39,006 nt of DNA, taken from NCBI GenBank assembly GCA_021648365.1, contig JAKISY010000038.1:1-39006 (forward strand). Direction: 5' to 3'. The notes under the pieces were generated by a model. That model was given only the letters and a program-made list of their open reading frames with translations. It made no database searches and was not told the DNA's origin. The translations under genes and the position numbers were made by a program. The DNA is from Verrucomicrobiales bacterium. Lineage in GTDB: Bacteria > Verrucomicrobiota > Verrucomicrobiia > Verrucomicrobiales > DEV007. Below, piece after piece: positions 26,788 to 35,342 of this stretch. How positions within the stretch are numbered: position 1 is the stretch's first letter; each line of letters starts with the position of its first letter.

Positions 26788-27669
26788 CTAACCTAATATC
26801 TCATTATCAATTATCAAGCCCCTCCTCCGCCACTCCCTCGGACTCATCCCCTTCAGCTGCTTGAACAGGCGATTGAAATTCGATAGCGATCCGAAGCCTA
26901 CCTCATACGCTACTTCCGCCACACCGCTATTCGTCTCTCGCAACAACTTGCACGCCTGACTGGTTCTCAACTCTCCGATGAAATCCGATAAGTTCCGCCC
27001 CGTCATACGCTTGAAGTATCTCGAAAAAGCTGCTGGGCTCATACCTGCCACCTGCGCCACTGCATCCAGCGTCACCTCTCCGTCCAGATTAGCATACACG
27101 TATTGGTAAGCACGATTGATGCGTTGCCCAGATTTCTGATCACGCAAAGGCTCATGACCGACACTAGACAGATAATCCGTCGCGTCGCCAGCCTCAGCCA
27201 AACTCTGCAAAATCTCAATCAAGATCAGCAAAGCCTGCAAACCGGTCGCTTGCAGCAAGTCCTGTATGCGCTCGCCCAGAGCAAGACTCAACTGTCTCTG
27301 CTGTGAAAAACAACACCCTCTTTTTGCTAAGCTCAACAATTCTCTGATCGACGCAAACTCAGCCGCTCCCTGCAACGCATCGCCTAAAAAACTTTCTCCA
27401 AAATGCACCACCACCGCACGTGCGACGCCTACCCCAGCTTTGCTACTGCTCCAAAAGTGAGGCAACTCCGCTCCCAACAAAACGAAATCTCCCGCCGTGA
27501 ATGACTCCATGCTATCGCCCACAAAACGCTCACCTTCCCCCTCAATGATGTAGGTCAACTCACACTCAGGGTGAAAATGCCAAGGTGCATCAAAAGCTCT
27601 TTGCTCAATTTTTCTCACCGAAAAACAAGACCCTTGCTCCGAATCGATTTTTTCAAAAACTGCGCGCAT
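26788..27669 (-). CDS. AraC-family transcriptional regulator with cupin domain
   Basis: The 293-residue protein has an N-terminal cupin-type ligand domain (WHFHPECELTYIIEGEGERF, then FTAGDFVLLGAELPHFW). The C-terminal double HTH (about 190-285) has LDAVAQVAGMSPAAFSRYFK, then RMTGRNLSDFI, VAEVAYEVGFGSLSNFNRLF and KGMSPREWRR. Regulators of this architecture usually sense a sugar or similar small molecule. It is divergent from the P450 gene across 146 bp, a common layout for a regulator and its target. Confidence 0.94.
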   Translation of the reverse strand: MRAVFEKIDSEQGSCFSVRKIEQRAFDAPWHFHPECELTYIIEGEGERFVGDSMESFTAGDFVLLGAELPHFWSSSKAGVGVARAVVVHFGESFLGDALQGAAEFASIRELLSLAKRGCCFSQQRQLSLALGERIQDLLQATGLQALLILIEILQSLAEAGDATDYLSSVGHEPLRDQKSGQRINRAYQYVYANLDGEVTLDAVAQVAGMSPAAFSRYFKRMTGRNLSDFIGELRTSQACKLLRETNSGVAEVAYEVGFGSLSNFNRLFKQLKGMSPREWRRRGLIIDNEILG

Positions 27670-27815
27670 CTAACGCCATTATGACCTCAAACCCACCAAA
27701 TATCCACTGTTTGATCAAAATAATGGAAGTATCAGACAAAGCAGAGGTAGTTCATTTTACCATCTACGCTGAGAATACATCATCTCATACGAACTAACCC
27801 ACCCATCTCAATCCC

Positions 27816-28967
27816 ATGTCCGAATCTCAATCCGCCTGCAACGATCCCTTCCAAGAACAGCGTGAAAAGGGCGCCGTGCTGTCCTGTCCGTTTCAAGGCG
27901 AGGACCTCCCGATGATCTTACGCCACGCCGATGTGCGTGCCGCAGCTAAAGACTGGAAGACCTACAGTTCCGACGCGCCCTTTCGCGTACCCATTCCCTC
28001 AGAAGAAGAGTTCCGTCGCATGCGCCAACTGCCGATCGAAACCGATCCTCCCCAGCACACGGAGTATCGTAAAATCGTCGAACCTTTTTTCAAACGAGCA
28101 AAAAATCCCCAAGTCATGGCAAACATCGAAGCCTTGATCGCTACTCTCGTCGACGATGCGCTCAAGCAAGACAGCGTAGAAATCGTCAGCGAGATTGCCC
28201 TGCCGCTGCAATCTCGCGCCCTCACCCATCTGCTCAACCTACCAGAATCCGAAGCCGATACGTGGATCTCTTGGGGCATCCATGTCTTCGGAGATAAGTC
28301 CGACAACACTGATGGCGATGCTCTGGAAAACTACATCGAAGATCAAATCGATCACGCCAGCAAAGATCCAGGCGAAGACTTTTTCAGCGCCCTCACTCAG
28401 GCACAATTTCAAGGCAGATCTCTCACCCGCGAAGAAATGCTCGGCTTCGCCAATCTCACCTTTGCTGGCGGACGCGATACCATCATTCACACCGTATCTT
28501 CTATTTTCCATCATCTCGGCCACCACCCAGAAGCACTCGATTTCCTGCGTGCAGATCCCAAGCGAATCGACCTCGCCTCAGAAGAATACTTTCGCACCAT
28601 CAGCCCACTCACCCACATCGGACGAGTCTGCCCCGTCGATACAGATGTGCATGGCACGCAGGTCAAAGCGGGTGATCGTGTATCCTTAGGCTGGGCCTCA
28701 GCCAATCGTGACTCCACCGTCTTTGACCAACCCCACGAAACCCAACTCAACCGCAAACCCAATCCCCACATCGCCTTCGGCGCCGGCACCCACCTCTGCC
28801 TCGGCGCACCTCATGCTAGGCTGCTAACCCGCACCCTACTGCGACAGTTAAGCCAAAAAATATCCCACATCCACATACTTAAAGAACAGCCGCTGGTAGA
28901 AAATGAAGCCGCTTACCAACGAAACAATGGTTTCATCTCACTGCTCACCAGACTAGATGCGTGCTAG
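27816..28967 (+). CDS. cytochrome P450
   Basis: The 383-residue soluble bacterial P450 has the heme-binding loop AFGAGTHLCLG (about 318-328) with the axial Cys near 326. An ExxR-type helix is SEEYFRTISP, and the I-helix reads FAGGRDTII, where the acid-alcohol pair D-T is present but an Arg precedes it in place of the more usual residue. QLPIETDPPQHTEYRKIVEP is the C-helix region. No ferredoxin or reductase gene lies nearby. The substrate is unknown. The divergent AraC gene is the likely regulator. Confidence 0.94.
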   Translation: MSESQSACNDPFQEQREKGAVLSCPFQGEDLPMILRHADVRAAAKDWKTYSSDAPFRVPIPSEEEFRRMRQLPIETDPPQHTEYRKIVEPFFKRAKNPQVMANIEALIATLVDDALKQDSVEIVSEIALPLQSRALTHLLNLPESEADTWISWGIHVFGDKSDNTDGDALENYIEDQIDHASKDPGEDFFSALTQAQFQGRSLTREEMLGFANLTFAGGRDTIIHTVSSIFHHLGHHPEALDFLRADPKRIDLASEEYFRTISPLTHIGRVCPVDTDVHGTQVKAGDRVSLGWASANRDSTVFDQPHETQLNRKPNPHIAFGAGTHLCLGAPHARLLTRTLLRQLSQKISHIHILKEQPLVENEAAYQRNNGFISLLTRLDAC

Positions 28968-29165
28968 CTGCCTGCACGAGCTGCATCTCAAACCTTCACA
29001 ACTTGTGCGCGGCGGATTTTTGCACCATCTAGGTGCGCGTAACAGAGCAGTTTGCGCAATGGCGATTAGCTAGAGAGGCTTCTCGCATCCGTTAGTAAAC
29101 AGCTCACTAGCTTAGACGTCTCACATGCAAAAGCGCACTGCGCGTTACTTTTTTCAAATCGAAGA

Positions 29166-29428
29166 ATTCAACCACTGATTGCACTGATTAGCACTGATAG
29201 GAAAGAAAAGGTAAGGAGTCGCGCAAAAATAACTTACCCAACTCCACTTCGATTTTCGCCTGGCTTCTGCGTTGAAATTCGACTCATTTAGCCCACTAAA
29301 CCCTGTCAAATTCCGCCTTGAATCCAAACAAAACTCTTTGCGGAGTTAATCAATTTATTTCTGCGCGACTCCTAAGCCATTAAAAAATTCTTATCAGTGC
29401 TTTATCAGTGACCATCAGTGGTTAAAAA
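29166..29428. mobile_element. MITE-like element with nested inverted repeats
   Basis: Outer arms of about 36-39 bp are inverted copies: left TTCAACCACTGATTGCACTG onward at 29166-29202, right ending CATCAGTGGTTAAA near 29428. Inside, a second inverted repeat starts with AGGAGTCGCGCA (29214-29225) and returns as TGCGCGACTCCT (about 29373-29384), extending about 35 bp on each side. The element is about 263 bp and has no coding frame. A solo inner arm occurs at 12504-12550. This looks like a non-autonomous element, but no target duplication was confirmed. Confidence 0.6.
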
Positions 29429-29790
29429 TGTTTTTTGGGGAGTAGTGTGAAGCAAAGTAGAAAAACGACACTTATTAGCAGTCTAGGGCTGTGATTCATC
29501 TACCCCTTGCTGCAATCCAATCCTTCAAAGTTGGATCTTCCAGATAAATGTTCCGGTATAAAACAGCGCCTAAATTGCTAACAACCTAAACCGCTACAAC
29601 CCCCTTCCGTTCATAGGTTAATATAGATTGATACTCCGTTCAAAATCCCCGCGCAACTTGCCCCAACGCAAAAGGGCTTGTGCTTCGAGTATCACTCCGT
29701 TATCCTTTTCAGCTACTACCCGAAGTCATGACCTACCCTTGATATCTAAGTTTTACGCCAGGTCTTGTATTTATTAACATAATTATTTTC
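29429..29790. other. non-coding gap upstream of the DUF5009 gene
   Basis: The stretch from the MITE-like element to the next start codon has no convincing reading frame, RNA gene or strong promoter hexamers. The last about 50 bases are AT rich (TATTTATTAACATAATTATT) just before the ATG at 29791 and presumably contain the promoter. Confidence 0.4.
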
Positions 29791-31011
29791 ATGCCTTTAC
29801 CTCAATCTCCCAATCCTGCCGAGGCTTACGAAACTGGCACCCCCTTCCCTCCAGCCAGCCAGCGTCCTGTGACCGAACTTCAGACCGTTTCTTCCGTAGC
29901 ACCTGCAAAAAAATCGCCACGCCTACATTCGCTGGACGCTCTGCGCGGCTTCGACATGTTCTGGATCATGGGCGGAGCGGGGCTGATCCATGCGCTGACC
30001 AGCTATTTTGATTGGGGCTGGCTACATCTCATCAATGACCAACTTCACCACGTCGAATGGGATGGCTTCTCCTTCTACGACATGATCTTCCCTCTGTTCC
30101 TGTTCATTGCAGGAGTCGCGATGCCTTTTTCTCTCACCAACCGGCTTGAGCGAGGAGAGGAAAAAGGCAAACTCACTCGCCATGTCATCCAGCGTGGACT
30201 GATCCTCGTTTTACTTGGCATCATCTATAACAACGGCCTCTTCCAACGCACCTTTGAAGATATTCGCTTCCCTAGTGTGCTCGGCAGGATCGGCCTCGCT
30301 TATATGTTTGCCGGATTGATCGTGCTCAATACCAAAATGCTCGGCCAACTACTTTCCTTCATTGGCCTGCTACTCGGCTACTGGGCGATGCTCAAATGGA
30401 TACCCGTGCCAGGTCATGGAGCAGGCGACCTTAGCATGGAGGGCAGCCTCGTTGGCTATATCGACAGCCACCTCATACCTGGCAAACTCTACAGAGGCGT
30501 GCATGACCCCGAAGGCCTGCTCGCCACCATCCCCGCCATAGCCACCGCCCTGCTCGGCGCCCTCACCGGTATTTTCCTCTCTCCGAAAAGCCGCCAGCTG
30601 CAACCTTGGATGAAAGCCGTCTGCCTGGCTTTGGCAGGCATCGCCCTGTTATGGATCGGCAAGTTCTGGGATCCCTATTTCCCCATCAACAAAAACCTCT
30701 GGTCGAGTTCCTTTGTGGTTTACGTCGGCGGATGGAGCCTCATTTTCCTTTCCGTTTTCTATTTTGTGATCGATGTCTTGGGTTTCAAAAAATGGGCGAT
30801 CTTTTTCACCGTCATCGGGCTCAACCCCATCCTCATCTACATGGCTCCACGTTTTATGGATTTCAACTTCACCGCCAACGCCATCTTCGGCGGCTTTGCC
30901 AACGCCTTCCTCGGCGACTTCAAAATCGTGTTCATGGCACTAGCCGTCCTCATGGTGAAATGGCTGCTACTATTTTTCCTCTACCGCAAAAAAGTGTTCT
31001 TAAAGGTTTAG
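29791..31011 (+). CDS. DUF5009 / heparan-alpha-glucosaminide N-acetyltransferase-like membrane protein
   Basis: The 406-residue integral membrane protein has about ten hydrophobic helices. The diagnostic N-terminal motif SLDALRGFDMFWIMGG is present, followed by FSFYDMIFPLFLFIAGVAMP. Later helices include LARTLGRIG-like SVLGRIGLAYMFAG. The family is related to the lysosomal HGSNAT acetyltransferase and to YeiB proteins, which acylate sugars from acyl-CoA across the membrane. The acceptor is unknown. About 40 polar residues precede the first helix. Confidence 0.88.
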   Translation: MPLPQSPNPAEAYETGTPFPPASQRPVTELQTVSSVAPAKKSPRLHSLDALRGFDMFWIMGGAGLIHALTSYFDWGWLHLINDQLHHVEWDGFSFYDMIFPLFLFIAGVAMPFSLTNRLERGEEKGKLTRHVIQRGLILVLLGIIYNNGLFQRTFEDIRFPSVLGRIGLAYMFAGLIVLNTKMLGQLLSFIGLLLGYWAMLKWIPVPGHGAGDLSMEGSLVGYIDSHLIPGKLYRGVHDPEGLLATIPAIATALLGALTGIFLSPKSRQLQPWMKAVCLALAGIALLWIGKFWDPYFPINKNLWSSSFVVYVGGWSLIFLSVFYFVIDVLGFKKWAIFFTVIGLNPILIYMAPRFMDFNFTANAIFGGFANAFLGDFKIVFMALAVLMVKWLLLFFLYRKKVFLKV

Positions 31012-31069
31012 CATTGCAAGCACCTTCATTGTAGGACGGCCGCCCAGGATGCCTTTTCATTAAAAGACG

Positions 31070-31107
31070 AGGGCGCGTCCGCACGACATAGACACGCCCT
31101 TAATTTT
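31070..31107 (+). terminator. probable rho-independent terminator of the DUF5009 gene
   Basis: Arms AGGGCGCGTC (31070-31079) and GACACGCCCT (31091-31100) pair with one G-U or mismatch around an 11-base loop. TAATTTT follows. It lies about 60 bp after the stop codon. Confidence 0.5.
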
Positions 31108-31200
31108 CATAGCGTAGTCTAATACAAAACCGTCCACTCCCTCACATCGCGGCACGGATTGGCAATTTGCCTTTGAGTAGTTTCCTCCATCTGACATCGT

Positions 31201-31357
31201 TCACCAATCCACTCATCACCAGAACCCACACGCAATACCATTGCATCCCACATCCAACCCCATCTTCCCTCTGCGCCTCCGCGTCTCTGCGTGAGCCCCT
31301 CTTCTCTCACCAATCCGTCATCACCAAAACCCACACGCAATACCATTGCGTCCCACA
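31201..31357. repeat. pair of about 51-bp direct repeats containing palindrome P1
   Basis: TCACCAATCC...TCATCACCA...AACCCACACGCAATACCA continues identically in two copies, 31201-31252 and 31307-31357, with only a few differences. Each copy contains the P1 palindrome (31230-31246 with one mismatch, 31335-31351 perfect). Between them is CTGCGCCTCCGCGTCTCTGC followed by GTGAG, a motif I recall as a widespread intergenic repeat in several phyla. A half copy of P2 lies at 31153-31165. No gene is present between 31012 and 31450. Confidence 0.65.
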
Positions 31358-31450
31358 CTTCACACACACCTCCTCAGATTAGCATTTGCCGGTTGATTGA
31401 CTTCCATTTTCCAGACGCTATGTATGCTTTCAAACAAAGTCACACATTCT

Positions 31451-32452
31451 ATGATTAAAGCATACGCAGCAAAAGAGCAGGGAGGAAAACTGGAACCCTT
31501 TGAATATGATCCAGGCGAACTTAGCGCAACCCAGGTTGAAATCGCGGTTGAATACTGTGGAATCTGCCATAGCGATCTCAGCATGCTAAATAACGATTGG
31601 GATATGACGAGCTATCCATTTGTTCCCGGTCACGAGGTTGCAGGTAGCATCATCCAGGTCGGCGCTGATGTCACGACACTGAAAGTCGGCGATGCCGTCG
31701 GACTGGGCTGGCATTCAGGCTACTGCGAAGTCTGCTCATCCTGCGAATCGGGTGATAAAAATTTATGCGCCACCGCCGAAAGTACCATCGTCGGGCGACA
31801 CGGCGGTTTTGCCGATAAAGTCAGGGCAAACTTCGACAGCGTTGTTAAACTGCCAGAAGGTCTAGATATGGAATCGGCCGGTCCTCTTTTCTGCGGGGGA
31901 GTCACCGTATTCAATCCTTTGGTACAATATGACGTCAAAGCAACCGACAAGGTAGCCGTCATTGGCATCGGAGGTTTAGGCCACATTGCCTTACAGTTTT
32001 TAAATGCCTGGGGCTGTGAAGTGACTGCCTTCACCTCTAGCGAGAGCAAAAAATCAGCCGCACTCGCAATGGGCGCGCATCATACCATTAATTCTCAGGA
32101 TGAAGCAGAGATCACCGCTGCGGCCGGAAGCTTCGACATCATTTTGTCGACAGTGAATGTGAAACTTGATTGGAATTTGTATCTGCAAGCGCTCAAACCG
32201 AAAGGCCGACTTCATTTTCTTGGAGCCACACTCGAACCACTCGATATCGGTGTGTTCGGGCTAATAATGGGGCAGAAGTCGATTTCCGGAACCGCTGTTG
32301 GCAGCCCCTCGACCATCGAAAAAATGCTCGATTTTGCCAATCAACACAAGGTGAAACCGATTATTGAAAAGTTTAAATTTGATCAAGTGAATGAAGCTCT
32401 TGACCACCTCAAAAGCGGCAAAGCCAAATACCGCATAGTGCTCGAACATTGA
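31451..32452 (+). CDS. zinc-dependent NAD(P) alcohol dehydrogenase (YahK/CAD-like)
   Basis: I chose the ATG at 31451 (MIKAYAAKEQGGKLEPF), giving 333 residues. The longer frame runs into the repeats. The catalytic zinc site is YCGICHSDL with Cys and GHEVAGSI with the conserved GHE. CEVCSSCESGDKNLC resembles the structural-zinc loop. The cofactor motif is VAVIGIGGLGHIALQF. Members reduce aldehydes with NADPH. This is slightly shorter than the usual 340-350 residues, but all core elements are present. Confidence 0.94.
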   Translation: MIKAYAAKEQGGKLEPFEYDPGELSATQVEIAVEYCGICHSDLSMLNNDWDMTSYPFVPGHEVAGSIIQVGADVTTLKVGDAVGLGWHSGYCEVCSSCESGDKNLCATAESTIVGRHGGFADKVRANFDSVVKLPEGLDMESAGPLFCGGVTVFNPLVQYDVKATDKVAVIGIGGLGHIALQFLNAWGCEVTAFTSSESKKSAALAMGAHHTINSQDEAEITAAAGSFDIILSTVNVKLDWNLYLQALKPKGRLHFLGATLEPLDIGVFGLIMGQKSISGTAVGSPSTIEKMLDFANQHKVKPIIEKFKFDQVNEALDHLKSGKAKYRIVLEH

Positions 32453-32485
32453 CCCCAACACCCCCGGTCACCTGCAGGGTTGGGG
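32453..32485 (+). terminator. hairpin just after the alcohol dehydrogenase gene
   Basis: CCCCAAC (32453-32459) and GTTGGGG (32479-32485) pair exactly, directly after the stop codon. There is no T-run, so it may be a weak terminator or simply a stable mRNA end. Confidence 0.35.
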
Positions 32486-32491
32486 ATCCGG

Positions 32492-32894
32492 TCAGTCCTT
32501 GAATTTGAGTATTCTCAAAATCAGGTCAGATCTAGAGGCAACTAATACAGTCAATTTTTTCCCGAACTCAATCGGATCAGCTCGGCTCAATATTCCATCA
32601 GGGAGTCCCATTTCAGCAACAGCTTTAGCTGCGTCATTAAACCAGTTCTGCTCAATGCCGAGTTTTCGGGATACTTTAACAGCCGCCTCTAGTAACCAGT
32701 CCGGCATAGGGTCAGAGATCATCACCAGTTCCCATCTTAGTGCCAATGACATCCACATCTGCTGTGGTCCGAGTAGACAGGTCAGAAAGGTTGAGAGCTG
32801 CGCCTCCGCAGATCAAGACAGTGATACCTGGTAAGTTTTCAGCCTCGAGAGTTTGACCAAGCAAAACCAGTGAATCCCGAATTTCCTCTGCCGT
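32492..32894 (-). pseudogene. frameshifted nucleotidyltransferase (DUF6036-like)
   Basis: Read on the minus strand, a frame from about 32894 gives TAEEIRDSLVLLGQTLEAE, then ITVLICGGAALNLSDLSTRT followed by TADVDVIGTK, a nucleotidyltransferase GG...D.D signature. It then ends at a TGA about seven codons later. A +1 frame (ATG at 32758 in frame) continues the same protein: WELVMISDPMPDWLLEAAVK, LGIEQNWFNDAAK and GLPDGILS, characteristic of DUF6036-type proteins. The shift lies near 32735-32758. There is no good start codon before TAEEIRD, since TGA precedes it directly, and the C-terminus stops early. The gene is decayed at three points. Confidence 0.7.
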
Positions 32895-33100
32895 TCACAA
32901 ACCGTAACTATTTTTAATTTTAATTAAGGCGGGCAATTTATTTGAGCATGGGAGTATCCACCTGTATGAAACTTATCCGGTTTTTAAACAGCCCGAAATG
33001 ATCCAAATCCTGGCGAACGCCTGTCATTGGATGGGGACTCTTTAGTAAGCCACTGTAGCCTGATACAGGTTACTCGATTCCGCTGAAATGTGCAGTGGCG

Positions 33101-33400
33101 TTATTTGCCTTTCCCGATGAGCTCGGAGAGTTGAGCCGCTTTGTCCAAAATAGTTGCGGTGTCACATCCGTGAGAGTAATAATTTTTCAACAACATAGCG
33201 ATCATGCTTGGAGTAAGCTTATAAGGCCGAGTTAAGAGGGCGTCACGGAGGCTTTGTTTTTCATTGTCGCGTAAAATCACAATGGCTTGCTCGTGGAGTT
33301 CTTTAGGAATCAGTTTTTCGATCTCTGCCTGAAGGTTCTTTGGTGTTGATTTTGGAAATCCGAAAGATGGAGCAGCTTTGTTTTGTAGTTCTTCTGACAT
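33101..33400 (-). CDS. small hypothetical protein
   Basis: The 99-residue protein (MSEELQNKAAPSFGFPKSTP...) looks helical, with a central IPKELHEQAIVILRDNEKQ and a C-terminal LLKNYYSHGCDTATILDKA. Codon composition is plausible for a real gene, but I recognise no domain. It stands alone between the decayed nucleotidyltransferase and the toxin-antitoxin pair. Confidence 0.5.
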   Translation of the reverse strand: MSEELQNKAAPSFGFPKSTPKNLQAEIEKLIPKELHEQAIVILRDNEKQSLRDALLTRPYKLTPSMIAMLLKNYYSHGCDTATILDKAAQLSELIGKGK

Positions 33401-33949
33401 AGTAGATTGATGTAATAAGTGTTGTTGCTATTGCGGAAATACGGAGGCAGACAATATCTGCCTCAATGTTATCCAGATAAATTCGATTAGTTTACTGTAA
33501 ATGTCTCTCCCTAGTGACTCCGTGCAGTGGATTACGCAACAGAGATCGCTCAATTAGTTGTCGTATATTGCAGTCCCCCTCGGAAAGGAACACCCTTGAG
33601 CACAGTAAGCGCTCCGGTTCGGCTCTGAAAGAGAAACATTCGCTTGGGAGATATTAGATAAAGGTAAAGGGGGCAAGGTAAGGGTGCAGGAGAATATTAT
33701 TGCAATCGAAGGGATCCGTCCTTGAATTCTAGGACTCTCAGGATCAGAGGCCACCTCCTTCCCGTCGTCTTCTTCCTCGTGCAGTAAGTTCTTCGTTTTC
33801 AAGAATCCCTCAGATACCCTCTTTAAATGCGGAGTAAAGCTCCGTCACCAGAAGATAAGTATTCTTGCACAGGCCAAACAAGATCATTCAAAACAGTTGC
33901 ATCTTGAATGATCTCGACGTATCTTGCTCACGTAATAGTAGGCTAAATC
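33401..33949. other. non-coding gap with one strong inverted repeat
   Basis: No supported gene lies here. A 249-bp minus-strand frame (33554-33802) has unconvincing composition and is not called. A segment near 33720-33745 resembles 32499-32524 (CCTTGAATT...TCTCA...ATCAG), suggesting a short dispersed repeat. The inverted repeat before relB is listed separately. Confidence 0.4.
33881..33914. promoter_or_regulatory. 11-bp perfect inverted repeat, candidate RelB operator
   Basis: AGATCATTCAA (33881-33891) and TTGAATGATCT (33904-33914) are exact inverted copies with a 12-base centre, 35 bp before the relB-like ATG. RelB/DinJ-type antitoxins autoregulate through palindromes in this position. A transcription terminator or mRNA hairpin is the alternative, but no T-run follows. 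Confidence 0.5.
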
Positions 33950-34249
33950 ATGGCAACCACCACCAAAAGCAGCGTTCAAGTTCGGCTGGATAAAACTCTC
34001 AAAGAAGAGGCTGAAACCATCTTTGATAATCTTGGAGTGGATGCGCCCACCGCTATTCGGATGTTTTTTAAAAAGGTGGTAGCTACACGTTCGATCCCCT
34101 TTAGGGTAGAGGAACCACCCTACATCTTCACCAAAGAAGAAGAAGCCGAAATCCTCCAATCGGTGAAAGAATCTTATGAAGCAACCAACACCGTTGCAGT
34201 AACAAAAACTCATCAAGAAACACAGACCTTTTTAGATTCGTTAAAATAA
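33950..34249 (+). CDS. RelB/DinJ-family antitoxin
   Basis: The 99-residue protein has the ribbon-helix-helix N-terminus SVQVRLDKTLKEEAETIFDN followed by LGVDAPTAIRMFFKKVV, characteristic of DinJ/RelB antitoxins. The C-terminal half (KEEEAEILQSVKESYEATN) would wrap the toxin. The toxin gene starts 6 bp after the stop codon. Confidence 0.93.
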   Translation: MATTTKSSVQVRLDKTLKEEAETIFDNLGVDAPTAIRMFFKKVVATRSIPFRVEEPPYIFTKEEEAEILQSVKESYEATNTVAVTKTHQETQTFLDSLK

Positions 34250-34255
34250 GAGCCG

Positions 34256-34516
34256 ATGGATCTGCACTTTAAGAAAAGTTTCACCAAGTGCTATCGAAAA
34301 CTCTCCGATCAGGAGAAGCAAAAGGTTGATCTGGCATTGATTAAATTTCAGGATGATCCTCATCACCCTCTCCTCCGAAATCACTCTTTGAATGGATCAC
34401 TTGAGGGCCAGCGAGCCATTTCAGCAGGATTTGACCTTCGCATTCTCTATCGTGAAGAAGATGACCACGCTGTAGTGTATCTGCTCAAAACAGGAACCCA
34501 TAATCAAGTTTACTAA
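34256..34516 (+). CDS. RelE/YafQ-type mRNA interferase toxin
   Basis: The 86-residue protein has FKKSFTKCYRKLSDQEKQKV, LRNHSLNGSLEGQRAISAGF, DLRILYRE and the C-terminal YLLKTGTHNQVY. This matches the YafQ/RelE superfamily, whose ribosome-dependent members cut mRNA in the A site. The final His and Tyr and the Arg in LRILYR are in the expected catalytic places. Length and operon position are typical. Confidence 0.92.
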   Translation: MDLHFKKSFTKCYRKLSDQEKQKVDLALIKFQDDPHHPLLRNHSLNGSLEGQRAISAGFDLRILYREEDDHAVVYLLKTGTHNQVY

Positions 34517-34634
34517 AGATCCTGAAATAGTCAATGCGTCCCCTATCATGTTCGTGAACCTTCTGAATTGGAGGAGACACCTACACCAAATTTCCTGCCC
34601 GTATAGTTAGCTATTCGTTTCAAGGACTGACCTC

Positions 34635-35342
34635 TCAGACCATTGCTTCACTACTTGGCCGTCGAAACCGCTTTGCGAATTGCCAAATGAAACCACGAAC
34701 CCCTATGACGAGGTAAAAATGGTAGTTCGGCAGGGTCACCGCTTTGCTTCGCTCGTTCTCGGAAAGAAAAAATTGGAGCCTAGAGCTACTGCTGCGAGCA
34801 GCCTTCACCTCGATAAGACGTTCGGATCCGTCGATCTCGAAAGAGAGGATATCATAGCCCAACGTGTGATCGGCTCCAACGATCACGACCTTTTCTGCAA
34901 AATCTGCATGGCCGGCTTCTATGAGCCTAGCCCTTTCGGCTTCGAGGGCAATCTCTTCAGCTTGTTTACCGAGCCAAGTGCGGCGCCGTTCAAGAGCTTC
35001 AAAGTCAGGTTCCGTTGGGGCACCCAATCCTTTACTGGCCGTCGGCACATTTGCACGTGGTTCAAACACGGCAATCGGTACCGACTGACGTTCTGGTGCT
35101 CCCGGGTCGTCCAGCTTAACCAGCATCCAACAGAACGAATGGGCGTCGATGAGTCTAACCCCATCGAGTCCGGTCGCGGTCAGATACCTCTGCACGGCTC
35201 TAATCGCTTCGAGATACGCTTTGTAGTTCTCCCACGAGCAACGGCGCGAGGTTATCAACGGGATTCCGAGGATCTCAAATGCGGCATCATCACTCCTCGA
35301 AGTAGCCTGAGTCGATCCGTTTGAGATCGTTGTAGGCTGCAT
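34635..35342 (-). CDS. DUF3883 (NOV-C) nuclease-like protein
   Basis: The 235-residue protein carries the DUF3883 core near its C-terminus (about 155-215): LGYDILSFEIDG, ERLIEVKAARS, FFLSENERSKA and YHFYLV. D164, E178 and K180 line up as a PD-(D/E)xK-like set, so nuclease activity is plausible. The N-terminal half (about 20-85) has AHSFCWMLVKL, a segment often found in defence-associated proteins, but no named domain. Its start codon lies inside the upstream Mrr-N-like gene (53-bp overlap), and an in-frame stop lies 2 codons upstream, so this is the earliest ATG. DUF3883 proteins are frequent in restriction and defence islands. Confidence 0.82.
   Translation of the reverse strand: MQPTTISNGSTQATSRSDDAAFEILGIPLITSRRCSWENYKAYLEAIRAVQRYLTATGLDGVRLIDAHSFCWMLVKLDDPGAPERQSVPIAVFEPRANVPTASKGLGAPTEPDFEALERRRTWLGKQAEEIALEAERARLIEAGHADFAEKVVIVGADHTLGYDILSFEIDGSERLIEVKAARSSSSRLQFFLSENERSKAVTLPNYHFYLVIGVRGFIWQFAKRFRRPSSEAMV

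Noticed and set aside
33554..33802. 82-codon minus-strand frame in the gap before relB
   Set aside because: The composition is unlike a protein (Ser/Pro rich, no domain) and part of it lies on a short sequence repeated at 32499. Treated as non-coding.
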